DNA from: Catenulispora pinisilvae
GTDB lineage: Bacteria; Actinomycetota; Actinomycetes; Streptomycetales; Catenulisporaceae
Direction of reading: 5' to 3'
Assembly (NCBI RefSeq): GCF_015356865.1
Contig: NZ_JAAFZA010000072.1
Location: forward strand, 1-43,136
Length of the DNA stretch: 43,136 nucleotides
Made by a program: the position numbers and the translations under genes. This document shows, piece by piece, positions 35,163 through 42,884 of this stretch. Every line of letters begins with the position of its first letter. The first letter of the stretch is position 1. A model generated the notes under the pieces. That model was not told where the DNA came from and made no database searches. It saw only the letters and a program-made list of their open reading frames with translations.

Positions 35163-36440
35163 TCAGGCCGTGACCGGCTCCAGCTTCTCCCGGCCGCCGA
35201 AGTACGGCCGCAGCGCCGCCGGCAGCGTCACCGAACCGTCGGCGTTCTGGTGGTTCTCCAGGATCGCGACGATCACCCGCGGCATCGCGCACAGCGTGCC
35301 GTTCAACGTGGCCAGCGGCTTCACGCCGTCCGCGCCGCGCGCCCGGATCTGTAGGCGCCGGGCCTGGAACTCGGTGCAGTTCGAGGTCGAGGTGACCTCG
35401 CGGTACTTGCCCTGGGTCGGGATCCAGGCCTCGCAGTCGAACTTGCGCGCCGCCGAGCTGCCCAGGTCGCCGGCCGCCACGTCGATCACGTGGAACGGAA
35501 GCTCAAGCGCCGTGAGGAACTCCTTCTCCCACTCCAGCAGCCGCAGGTGTTCGGCCTCGGCGTCCTCCGGCAGGACGTAGGAGAACATCTCGACCTTCTC
35601 GAACTGGTGCACCCGGATGATGCCGCGGGTGTCCTTGCCGTAGCTGCCGGCCTCGCGGCGGTAGCAGGACGAGTAGCCGGCGTAGCGCAGCGGCAGCTTG
35701 GCGGCGTCCAGGATCTCGTCCATGTGGTACGCCGCCAGCGGCACCTCGGAGGTGCCGACCAGGTACATGTCGTCCTCGGGGAGCCGGTAGACGTTCTCGG
35801 CGGCCTGGCCCAGGAAGCCGGTGCCCTCCATGGCCTCCGGCTTCACCAGCGACGGGGTGATCATCGGGATGAAGCCGTAGTTGGTGGCCTGGGCCATCGC
35901 CAGGTTGAGCAGCGCGATCTCCAGCAGTGCGCCGGCGCCGGTCAGGTAGTACTGCCGCGCGCCGCCGACCTTCGCGCCGCGCTCCAGGTCGATGGCGCCG
36001 AGCAGCCGGCCCAGCTCGACGTGGTCGCGCGGTTCGAAGCCCTCGGCGGCGAAGTCGCGCGGGGTGCCGATGGTCTCGCGCAGGACGAAGTCGTCCTCGC
36101 CGCCCTCCGGGACGCCGTCGATGACGACGTTGGAGATGGCCAGCTGGAGCTGCTTGAGCACGGTGTCGGCCTCGTGCTGCTCGGCCTCGGCCGCCTTCAC
36201 CTCCTCGGCCAGCTTCTTGCCCTGCTCCAGGAGCTCGGACTTCTCCTCGCCGGCGGCCTTGGGGATCTGCTTGCCGAGCAGTTTCTGCTCGTTGCGCAGG
36301 GTGTCGAAGCGGGAGACGGCCGCGCGGCGCGCCTCATCCGCAGAGAGCAGCGCGTCGACGAGGGTCGGATCTTCACCTCGGGCGCGCTGCGAGGCGCGGA
36401 CACGCTCCGGGTCTGTGCGGAGGAGACGCAGGTCAATCAT
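35163..36440 (-). CDS. serS: Serine-tRNA ligase
   Basis: SerS charges tRNA-Ser (and tRNA-Sec where present) with serine. The 425-residue length is typical. The N-terminal ~110 residues form the long antiparallel coiled-coil arm that grips the tRNA ([20 protein letters not shown] and following). Class II motifs are visible: motif 2 around [20 protein letters not shown] and motif 3 around [20 protein letters not shown], with [11 protein letters not shown] and [20 protein letters not shown] between. The ATG start is standard. Divergent from the rhodanese gene across 80 bp. Confidence 0.97.
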   Translation of the reverse strand: MIDLRLLRTDPERVRASQRARGEDPTLVDALLSADEARRAAVSRFDTLRNEQKLLGKQIPKAAGEEKSELLEQGKKLAEEVKAAEAEQHEADTVLKQLQLAISNVVIDGVPEGGEDDFVLRETIGTPRDFAAEGFEPRDHVELGRLLGAIDLERGAKVGGARQYYLTGAGALLEIALLNLAMAQATNYGFIPMITPSLVKPEAMEGTGFLGQAAENVYRLPEDDMYLVGTSEVPLAAYHMDEILDAAKLPLRYAGYSSCYRREAGSYGKDTRGIIRVHQFEKVEMFSYVLPEDAEAEHLRLLEWEKEFLTALELPFHVIDVAAGDLGSSAARKFDCEAWIPTQGKYREVTSTSNCTEFQARRLQIRARGADGVKPLATLNGTLCAMPRVIVAILENHQNADGSVTLPAALRPYFGGREKLEPVTA

Positions 36441-36520
36441 GGACCAAGGCTAGCCGGTCCGGCAGGCTCGGCCGTAATGCTTTGATGGATGTCCCAAGCC
36501 GGACCGAAGGAGTACTACCG

Positions 36521-36844
36521 ATGCTGGCCACGACTGACGTGAACGCGCTGCCCGAGGGCGGCCTGCTGCTCGACGTCCGAGAGGACGACGAGTGGGCGGC
36601 GGGGCACGCGCCGACCGCGAAGCACATCCCGATGTCGGAGTTCGTGGCGCGCAAGGAGGAACTGGGCGCGCCCGAGGGCCCGGTCTACGTGATCTGCCGC
36701 GCCGGGAGCCGTTCGGCCCAGGTGGCGCAGTACCTGATCCAGAACGGCGTCGAGGCGGTCAACGTCACCGGCGGCATGCAGGCCTGGGCCGCGGCCGGCA
36801 AGTCGGTGGTCACGGACTCCGGAGCGGCAGGGACCGTGATCTGA
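36521..36844 (+). CDS. Rhodanese-domain protein
   Basis: A 107-residue single-domain rhodanese, a cytosolic sulfurtransferase fold. The catalytic cysteine is about residue 59 in the loop VICRAGSRSAQVAQ, a six-residue CRAGSRS loop typical of GlpE/PspE-like sulfurtransferases. Other landmarks are LLLDVREDDEWAAGHAP and GGMQAWAAAGK. AAGGAG lies eight bases before the ATG at 36521; an upstream in-frame ATG lacks one. The 3' end overlaps the convergent glycosyltransferase by 35 bases. Substrate not predictable. Confidence 0.9.
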   Translation: MLATTDVNALPEGGLLLDVREDDEWAAGHAPTAKHIPMSEFVARKEELGAPEGPVYVICRAGSRSAQVAQYLIQNGVEAVNVTGGMQAWAAAGKSVVTDSGAAGTVI

Positions 36845-37511
36845 GGGCCAGCAGCACATCGCGGTACTGGCGGGCCCGGTGGACCTGGGACCGCCAGTCC
36901 TCGCCGGTGACCCGGTGCCGCAGCTCCGCCGGCACCTCGGCCACTGTGTAGCCGGCCCGCAGCAGGTCCACGGTGAGGCCGACTTCGACGCCGAAGCGCG
37001 GCGCGTAGGGCACGGCCTCGGCGGCCCGCCGGGTCAGGCAGCGCTGCCCGGACAGCGGAACCTCGGCCTCGAAGCCGGTCAGCCTCCTGATTCCCTCCCG
37101 GGCCAGACCCACGACCAGGCCGTGGCCGCCCCCGGGCTGCGGCGGCGGCAGCGCGACCGCCATGTCGCAGCCGCCGGAGCGGACGGCCTGGACCAGCGGA
37201 CCGGCGTTGGCCGCGCTGGCTTCGAGGTCGGCGTCCAGGAACAGGACGTAGCGGGCCTGCTCGGGAAGCGCCTTGACGCCGGCGGCCATCGCCGCGCCCT
37301 TGCCGAGGTTGTGGCGCGTGGTGAGGACCCGGGCCCCGGCCCGGCGGGCCCGGCGAGCCGTGGCGTCCCGGGAGCCGTCGTCCATGACCAGGACGGTGCC
37401 CAGCTCGGCGGCGGCGCGCACAGTCGCGGCGATCCGCTCCTGCTCGTTCCATGCCGGGATGATGACGAAGACGTCACTCGATGTGACCTCCGTGACAGGT
37501 TCCGCCTCCAT
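36810..37511 (-). CDS. Family 2 glycosyltransferase
   Basis: A 233-residue GT-A-fold glycosyltransferase. The N-terminal nucleotide-sugar domain shows VIIPAWNEQERI, VLVMDDGSRDATARRA, ARVLTTRHNLGKGAAMAAGV and a DxD-type metal motif in YVLFLDADLEAS. The acceptor side has PLSGQRCLTRRAAEAVPYAP and GVEVGLTVDLLRAGY. No membrane helix is present, so it acts at the membrane surface or on a cytosolic acceptor; similar proteins transfer sugars to polyprenyl phosphate. Its last 35 bases overlap the rhodanese gene on the other strand. The TetR gene diverges 30 bp away. Confidence 0.85.
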   Translation of the reverse strand: MEAEPVTEVTSSDVFVIIPAWNEQERIAATVRAAAELGTVLVMDDGSRDATARRARRAGARVLTTRHNLGKGAAMAAGVKALPEQARYVLFLDADLEASAANAGPLVQAVRSGGCDMAVALPPPQPGGGHGLVVGLAREGIRRLTGFEAEVPLSGQRCLTRRAAEAVPYAPRFGVEVGLTVDLLRAGYTVAEVPAELRHRVTGEDWRSQVHRARQYRDVLLALRSRSLPLRSP

Positions 37512-37541
37512 GCCCCGAGCCTAGAGGTAGCGTGACGGGCG

Positions 37542-38168
37542 ATGGACCGCAGCCGACACAGCGACGACAAGATCCTCGACGCCGCCCAGAGCGCACTGCT
37601 GGACCTGGGACTGCGCAACACCACGCTGGCCGAGGTGGCGCGCCGGGCGGGCGTGTCCCGGATGACCTTGTACCGGCGCTATCCCGACATCGACACGCTG
37701 CTGACCGAAGTGCTCGGGCGGCAGCTGATCCGGGTGGTGCGGCGCAACGCGGGCCTGCAGGAGGAGGCCGGCGGCGGCCGGAGCGCGCGCCAGCTGCTGG
37801 TCACCGGGACGGTCGAGGTGGTGCTGGCGTTCCACGGCGATCTGCTGATGCACAAGATCCTGGAGTCCGACGCGGAGTTCCTGCTGCCGTATCTGACCCG
37901 CGAGTTCGGCCCGCTCCAGCACTACGCGCTGGACCTGCTGTCGGTACGGCTGGAACAGGGGCACGAGGACGGGTCGATCCGGGCGGGTTCGGTGGCGTTG
38001 CAGGCGCGGACGGTGCTGCTGACGGCGCAGTCGTTCGTGGTGTCGGCGCGGGCGGCCGGGCAGGTGCCGATGGACCGGCTGCTGGAGGAGCTGACCGAGA
38101 TGCTGGACGCTTATCTGCGGCCCGGGGGAGACCGTCCCGGGGCGTCCGATCCCGAGCACGGCGGGTAA
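37542..38168 (+). CDS. TetR-family transcriptional regulator
   Basis: A 208-residue TetR/AcrR-type repressor. The N-terminal helix-turn-helix is complete: KILDAAQSALLDLGLRNTTL, AEVARRAGVSRMTLYRRYPD. The C-terminal ~130 residues form the helical ligand-binding domain. It diverges from the glycosyltransferase with only 30 bp between starts, so it may regulate that gene and itself. No palindromic operator is obvious in the gap. The proline-rich end is likely disordered. Confidence 0.9.
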   Translation: MDRSRHSDDKILDAAQSALLDLGLRNTTLAEVARRAGVSRMTLYRRYPDIDTLLTEVLGRQLIRVVRRNAGLQEEAGGGRSARQLLVTGTVEVVLAFHGDLLMHKILESDAEFLLPYLTREFGPLQHYALDLLSVRLEQGHEDGSIRAGSVALQARTVLLTAQSFVVSARAAGQVPMDRLLEELTEMLDAYLRPGGDRPGASDPEHGG

Positions 38169-38196
38169 TAGTCGCTGCCGCGCCGGTGGTTAGACG

Positions 38197-38234
38197 CCCG
38201 GCCGCTGGCGACGGGGGATGCACCAGCGACCGGG
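38197..38234 (+). terminator. Hairpin after the TetR gene
   Basis: CCCGGCCGCTGG (38197-38208) pairs with CCAGCGACCGGG (38223-38234), 11 of 12 bases, with a 14-base loop, 28 bases after the TetR stop. No T-run follows, so it is a GC-rich terminator or processing signal rather than a classic intrinsic one. Confidence 0.45.
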
Positions 38235-38340
38235 CTGGAAGCACAGTACCCAGGCCGATCGTTCGACGCAAAACAAGAATGTTCGAGACGCGAATCGGCG
38301 GTGGGCGAAATGCCGGATCCACCGTCGATCGTGCGATTTC

Positions 38341-39543
38341 ATGTCCGGCATGGCACTTACACGCACGGCCCCGCCGCGCGCCGTGGCCCTGGTCTCGGCC
38401 GCCGCCGCGGGCGGGACGGCACTGGTCGGCACGGGTCTGCCGGCCGCCGCGGCGGCCGCGGCCACCCCCAACGCCACCGCCGCCGCCAACGCCGCCACCA
38501 CCCACGCGGCCGCGAGCACTTTGATCACCCTGACCGTGGCCGGGGTCCCGGCCCTGTCGGTCAACGCCTTCGAGGGTTCCTACGCGACCAGCACCATGGC
38601 CCAGAACGGCGGCGACAGCTCCGCCGACGGCTCACAGGACCCCACCGGGGTGCTCGACCGGGTCACGCTGGACCAGCCGGCGCAGTCCAAGACGCACTCG
38701 GATCCGGCGAAGAACTGGGCGGACGCGCAGCCGGCGGTGGAGTACTCGCTGCATGGGAAGAAGCTCTACTCGATCTCCTCGGTGGACTCGCATGCCGAGT
38801 GCGTTCCGTCTTCTCCGGGCGCCACTACTTATGTGCACACCGCTCCCGACTCTGTGACGGTGCTGGGGACGAGCCTGACCACGGGGAAGACCACGCTTCC
38901 GGTGACCGGGGCTCAGCTCGGGGTCACGGGGGTGGATCACGGGAGTCTGGCGGTCACGTACTCGACGACGGCCGCGCAGGAGCAGCAGACGTCGGCGACG
39001 TCCGCGCATGCGCATTTGGACTTGAGTATTAGCGGGGTCTTCTACGACAAGGCCGGGAAGCAGCTCTATAGCGGACTGGTGCAGAAGCTGCGGTTGGGCG
39101 ATGTGCAGGTCGCGTGTCAGAGCTCGGGGACGGCGTCGCCGAGTCCTACTCCGAGCCCCACCGGGACGCAGCCCACGCCGGGCAGTCCTATTGCGGTTGC
39201 CGGGAATCCTCCGGTGGCTCCGGGGCCGGGTGTGGATCCGGCTGTGGATCCGGAAGGGCCGGCAGTGGTGGAGGGCGAAGACGGCGGTCCCGATTCCGCC
39301 GGGAATGTTCCCGCTGCTCATCAGGGGCGGCACTCCGCCCATAAGCGGAGCCGGAGTAAGTCCGAACCGGGAGCCGGTGCCCCGGCGGACGGCCCAGCGC
39401 TGCCCGCCGCGAACGTCGGCAAGGCGGTGGCGCCGGACAACGGGGACGGTTCGATCTGGTGGGCGCTGCTGTCAGTGCTCGGACTCGGTGGCGGGACGGG
39501 GTTGTATTTCGCTACGCGGCGGGGTCGGGGGCGGCATCAGTAG
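38341..39543 (+). CDS. Ala/Pro/Gly-rich cell-surface protein with C-terminal anchor
   Basis: A 400-residue exported protein. The signal region ALTRTAPPRAVALVSAAAAG is followed by a long Ala-rich hydrophobic tract, so an uncertain cleavage point. The middle domain (~80-260) carries paired cysteines (HAECVPSSPG, QVACQSSG) and a beta-rich pattern, and may belong to the SCO1860-like surface proteins. A Pro/Gly/Ser-rich wall-spanning stretch (~260-360) leads to one C-terminal helix (WWALLSVLGLGGGTGLYFA) and a basic tail RRGRGRHQ. The preceding sequence (LPAAN) is not a standard LPxTG or LAxTG sortase signal, so anchoring may be by the membrane helix alone. The ATG was chosen to begin the signal; the frame is open 41 codons upstream. 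Confidence 0.65.
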   Translation: MSGMALTRTAPPRAVALVSAAAAGGTALVGTGLPAAAAAAATPNATAAANAATTHAAASTLITLTVAGVPALSVNAFEGSYATSTMAQNGGDSSADGSQDPTGVLDRVTLDQPAQSKTHSDPAKNWADAQPAVEYSLHGKKLYSISSVDSHAECVPSSPGATTYVHTAPDSVTVLGTSLTTGKTTLPVTGAQLGVTGVDHGSLAVTYSTTAAQEQQTSATSAHAHLDLSISGVFYDKAGKQLYSGLVQKLRLGDVQVACQSSGTASPSPTPSPTGTQPTPGSPIAVAGNPPVAPGPGVDPAVDPEGPAVVEGEDGGPDSAGNVPAAHQGRHSAHKRSRSKSEPGAGAPADGPALPAANVGKAVAPDNGDGSIWWALLSVLGLGGGTGLYFATRRGRGRHQ

Positions 39544-39583
39544 TACCTGGCAAGAACCTAGTAGCGAAATACCTAGTAATGCA

Positions 39584-39617
39584 GAAGCGCGGGAGCCCCT
39601 AAGGACTCCCGCGCTTC
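39584..39617. terminator. Strong bidirectional-type terminator hairpin
   Basis: GAAGCGCGGGAG (39584-39595) pairs perfectly with CTCCCGCGCTTC (39606-39617) around a ten-base loop, 40 bases past the surface-protein stop. It separates two convergent genes. No long T-run is present on either side. Confidence 0.65.
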
Positions 39618-39639
39618 GTCGCTGTACAACGAACACTGC

Positions 39640-39686
39640 TCTATAACGAGCCCTCTATAGAGCCCTATCGAGCGCTCTATAGAGGC
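39640..39686. repeat. Repeated CTCTATAGAG palindromes
   Basis: The perfect palindrome CTCTATAGAG occurs at 39653-39662 and 39675-39684, with a related CTCTATAACGAG before and CTATCGAG between, giving four ~11-base units in ~45 bp. It is an AT-rich island next to the DUF5926 stop and may be part of its transcription end or a protein-binding cluster. Confidence 0.65.
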
Positions 39687-39696
39687 AGTGCCACCT

Positions 39697-40680
39697 TTAG
39701 CGCAGCGTCACCTGTCGGCTCACCAGACCGGCGCGCGCCCGGCGCTCCTCGTTCGTCAGCGGGCTGTCGTCGGCGAGCGCCTTGGCCAGCCGCTCGGCGA
39801 ACTCGGCCGCCGGCTTCTCGATCTCCGAGGCCTCCATCTCCTTGGGGAGGTCCCAGACCGGGACGACCAGGCCGCAGGCGCGGAAGGCGCCGACGTACCG
39901 GGTGCCCTCGCCGAGGCCGGACTGCTTGGCCGCGTGCAGCCGCGCCAGCGCGTCCATCAGCTTCTCCTCCTCGTGGGGCATCACCCAGCGCAGGTGGCCC
40001 TTCTCGCGGATACGCGTCCAGTACGCGGAGGGGACCGAGGCCAGCTTCGTGGTCGGGTACGCGGCGGCGTTGGCGTGCTCCAGCGAGAGCTGCGCCTCGG
40101 CCGACACCTCCGCGCCGTCGATGATCCAGAACGAGAAGTCGTCGTGGACGGTGATGTCCAGGCTGTCCGCGCTGGTGTCCAGCAGGTCCCGCAGCCGCGG
40201 GCCCTCGGCCGCCGGGGCCGCGGAGTCCACGACCGTGCCCGGCTCGCTGTCCAGGGCGCGCAGCAGCGCGTCGGCCAGGTCCCGGTCCGGGTCGCCGGAG
40301 CTGGCCAGGGTCTGGAGCGCCAGCATGATCTCGCCGGTGTCCCGGTGTACCGCCGGGGCGGCCATCGGCAGGACCGTGGCCAGGGTGACGGTGCGGCCGG
40401 CGTGCTCGCCCGCCAGCTTCAGCGGCGCGGTGGCGGCCGGCACCAGCTCGCGCATCGCGACGATGTCCGTCTCGCCCGGCAGCCCCTCGAACGGCCGCTT
40501 GTTCGCGGTCACCTCGGCGGCCTGCTGGTGCGCCGCGTGCGCGGCCTCGCGGCCGTGGCAGGCCTTGTACCGGCGGCCCGACCCGCACGGGCACGCCTCG
40601 CGCGCCCCGACGACCGGGATCTCGCCGTCCAGGACCGGCGTCTGCCCGGCCTTCACGGCCCTACTCGACTTCTTGCCCAT
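39697..40680 (-). CDS. DUF5926 family protein with SEC-C zinc motif
   Basis: A 327-residue cytosolic protein. Residues 30-42 form a SEC-C metal-binding motif, CPCGSGRRYKACH, the zinc-binding element first known from the C terminus of SecA, where it contacts SecB or ribosomes. The rest is mixed alpha/beta with acidic and helical stretches and matches my memory of the DUF5926 group in actinomycetes; no enzymatic motif is visible. The N terminus (MGKKSSRAVK) is basic. The ATG at 40678-40680 is divergent from the trp leader. Function unknown; SEC-C suggests a link to protein export or the ribosome. Confidence 0.8.
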   Translation of the reverse strand: MGKKSSRAVKAGQTPVLDGEIPVVGAREACPCGSGRRYKACHGREAAHAAHQQAAEVTANKRPFEGLPGETDIVAMRELVPAATAPLKLAGEHAGRTVTLATVLPMAAPAVHRDTGEIMLALQTLASSGDPDRDLADALLRALDSEPGTVVDSAAPAAEGPRLRDLLDTSADSLDITVHDDFSFWIIDGAEVSAEAQLSLEHANAAAYPTTKLASVPSAYWTRIREKGHLRWVMPHEEEKLMDALARLHAAKQSGLGEGTRYVGAFRACGLVVPVWDLPKEMEASEIEKPAAEFAERLAKALADDSPLTNEERRARAGLVSRQVTLR

Positions 40681-40784
40681 GGCTGGCCGGCCTTCCTGCG
40701 TGGGATGTTTGCTTCGGTCAGCCTAGTAGGCCCGGAGGGTGAGACGGGCGCACACGGCGGGTGACACCCTGCTACTGTGCGGTC

Positions 40785-40838
40785 ATGCGCTCGTTCCCCC
40801 AACAGTGGTGGTGGTCCGCCCCAGGCGGACCCCGGTAA
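40785..40838 (+). CDS. trpL: Trp attenuator leader peptide
   Basis: A 17-codon frame, MRSFPQQWWWSAPGGPR, with three consecutive Trp codons (40806-40814). It precedes alternative hairpins and a terminator before a fused anthranilate-synthase gene. Its length, three Trp codons and position match classic transcription attenuation: when charged tRNA-Trp is scarce the ribosome stalls on the Trp codons. The function lies in being translated, not in the peptide. Confidence 0.88.
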   Translation: MRSFPQQWWWSAPGGPR

Positions 40839-40892
40839 CAGCGCACCCACGCTCCCGACCGGCCGCCTCACGAGGCGGCCGGTTTCGGTTTC
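40813..40892 (+). promoter_or_regulatory. Tryptophan transcription attenuator
   Basis: Three competing structures are visible. The pause hairpin is GGTCCGCC (40813-40820) with GGCGGACC (40824-40831). The terminator is an 11-bp stem, ACCGGCCGCCT (40858-40868) with AGGCGGCCGGT (40873-40883), loop CACG, followed by TTCGGTTTCT. AGGCGG appears both in the pause hairpin's 3' arm (40823-40828) and in the terminator's 3' arm (40873-40878), so the terminator's 5' arm can pair with either; pairing with the first makes the antiterminator. A ribosome stalled on the Trp codons would cover the pause hairpin's 5' arm and favour read-through. Confidence 0.85.
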
Positions 40893-40956
40893 TCTGAGAA
40901 CTCTCTGGAGAACCCCGGTGGGCCTCACGGAGCGGCCTCCTTAGAGAGGCACCGCA

Positions 40957-42831
40957 ATGGCACACCAGGGCTTGCCGCAGGACTTGCTACCGGGCTTCCG
41001 TCTCCCGGACGGACCGTTCGTGCTGATCCGGCGCGGCGCCGAGCCGGACGTCGAACTGCTCACCGGGGGCGCCTTCGAGCAGTTCCCCGCACTGGCGGAT
41101 CTCCCTACAGAGGACTCTGACGCGCTCCTCGCGCTCGTCCCCTATAGGCAGCTCATGGAACGCGGGGACGAATGTCACGACGACCACACGCCACTGCTCG
41201 CCCTGCGTATCAGGGAACGTTCCCGATGCTTGATCACGGAGTTGCCGCCCGCCACACCGCCGGTCCTGCGGGACGGCGCGTTCGATGTGGATGACGAGGC
41301 ATACGGGGCGTCCGTAAAACGCGTACTCGATGAGGAGATCGGCGCGGGCGAGGGGTCGAACTTCGTATTGCGCCGGACGTTCGTCGGACACTGCGACTCC
41401 GCACGGGAGACGGCGTATGGAGCGTTCCACGCACTGCTGGAGCGGGAGCGGAATGCTTATTGGACGTTCCTCATCGACACCGGCGAGGGGCTGATGGTCG
41501 GGGCGACTCCGGAACGCCATGTATCGCTCTCCAGAGGGGTCGCAGTGATGAACCCCATTAGCGGAACCCTGCGCGAACCCCCGGCTACGGCTTCACGAGA
41601 GCGTGTGGTGGCGTTCCTGGGCGACGCCAAGGAGCGCGACGAACTGGCGATGGTCGTGGACGAGGAACTGAAGATGCTCGCCGAAGTCGGGGACCTCGGC
41701 GGCCGGGTCCGCGGACCGTTCCTGAAGGAGATGACGAACCTCGCGCACACCGAGTACTACATCGAGGCGCGCACCACGATGGACCCGCGCCTGATCCTGC
41801 GCACCACCATGTTCGCCCCCACCGCCACCGGCTCCCCGATCCGCAACGCGTTCCGGGTGATCAAGCGGCACGAACGAGGCGGCCGCGGGTACTACGCGGG
41901 GGTCGCGGCGCTGATCTCCCGCGACGAGACCGGGGCGCCGGAGATGGACGCGCCCCTGCTGCTGCGGGTCGCGTATGTGGCGAACGACGGGACGGTGCGG
42001 GTACCGGTCGGCGCGACGCTGGTGCGGGGGTCGGATCCGTACGAGGAGGTGCGGGAGACGTACGCGAAGGCGGCGGGGGTGCTGCGGGCCTTCGGGGTGG
42101 CGTTCGGGCCGACATCCCCGGCACGCACCAGCCAGGGCACCGCGGCGGAGGCCCGCACGGCACCGTGGTCCGAGGACCCCGAGATCGCCGCACTGCTGGC
42201 GGCCCGTAACGAAACCCTGTCCCCCTTCTGGCTGAACGAGCACGAGCCCGAGAACCTGGTCGACCCGGTGCTGGCCGGACGCAGGGTGCTGATCGTCGAC
42301 AACGAGGACGCGTTCACGTCGATGCTGGCAGTCGAGCTGCGCTCCCTCGGCTTGGAGACGACGCGCGTCGCGCACGACGAGGTCCCCGACCACAGCGCCT
42401 ACGACCTGGTCCTGCTCGGCCCCGGCCCCGGTGACCCCCGCGACCTGACCTCGCCACGCATCAACGGGGTCCGCAAACTAGCCAAGCTCCTGATCGACCA
42501 CCGCACGCCCACCCTCGGCCTCTGCCTCGGCCACCAGGCGCTGGCCGCCGAACTCGGCCTGGAGCTGGTCCGGCTGCCCACGCCGATGCAGGGGATGCAG
42601 GCGGAGCTGGACCTGTTCGGCAGCCGGGAGCGAGTCGCCTTCTACAACTCCTACGCGGCGCGCCTTCCGGAGTTCCTGGTCCTGGAAACGGTGGCGATCC
42701 CCGACAGCAGCCTGACAGCAGCGCTGCGGGGACCCTCCTTCACCGGGCTCCAGTTCCACCCCGAGTCGGTGCTGACGATGGACGGGCGTGGCATCCTCGG
42801 ACGCGAGATCCGGCGGCTGCTGAGTCGTTGA
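40957..42831 (+). CDS. Fused anthranilate synthase-type enzyme (TrpE-TrpG)
   Basis: A 624-residue fusion of a chorismate-using TrpE-like domain and a class I glutamine amidotransferase. The N-terminal domain has ATPERHVSLSRG, PISGTLREPP, DELAMVVDEELKMLAEVG and LKEMTNLAHTEYYIEA, closer in pattern to PhzE-type enzymes than to separate TrpE. The C-terminal domain has the nucleophile C523 in LGLCLGHQALA and the His-Glu pair at 601/603 in FHPES. It makes either anthranilate (Trp pathway) or 2-amino-2-deoxyisochorismate (phenazine-type). The Trp leader upstream favours anthranilate for tryptophan or a Trp-derived product. No other trp or phz gene is in the window. The ATG follows GAGAGG. Confidence 0.9.
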   Translation: MAHQGLPQDLLPGFRLPDGPFVLIRRGAEPDVELLTGGAFEQFPALADLPTEDSDALLALVPYRQLMERGDECHDDHTPLLALRIRERSRCLITELPPATPPVLRDGAFDVDDEAYGASVKRVLDEEIGAGEGSNFVLRRTFVGHCDSARETAYGAFHALLERERNAYWTFLIDTGEGLMVGATPERHVSLSRGVAVMNPISGTLREPPATASRERVVAFLGDAKERDELAMVVDEELKMLAEVGDLGGRVRGPFLKEMTNLAHTEYYIEARTTMDPRLILRTTMFAPTATGSPIRNAFRVIKRHERGGRGYYAGVAALISRDETGAPEMDAPLLLRVAYVANDGTVRVPVGATLVRGSDPYEEVRETYAKAAGVLRAFGVAFGPTSPARTSQGTAAEARTAPWSEDPEIAALLAARNETLSPFWLNEHEPENLVDPVLAGRRVLIVDNEDAFTSMLAVELRSLGLETTRVAHDEVPDHSAYDLVLLGPGPGDPRDLTSPRINGVRKLAKLLIDHRTPTLGLCLGHQALAAELGLELVRLPTPMQGMQAELDLFGSRERVAFYNSYAARLPEFLVLETVAIPDSSLTAALRGPSFTGLQFHPESVLTMDGRGILGREIRRLLSR

Positions 42832-42837
42832 AGCGGC

Positions 42838-42884
42838 TGCGGCGGCGCGATCCGGGGTCACGGGTTACCAGGCGCGCCGCCGCA
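42838..42884 (+). terminator. Hairpin after the fused synthase
   Basis: TGCGGCGGCGCG (42838-42849) pairs perfectly with CGCGCCGCCGCA (42873-42884) over 12 bp, starting six bases after the stop. The loop is 23 bases. No T-run follows. It probably ends the transcript or protects its 3' end. Confidence 0.6.
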
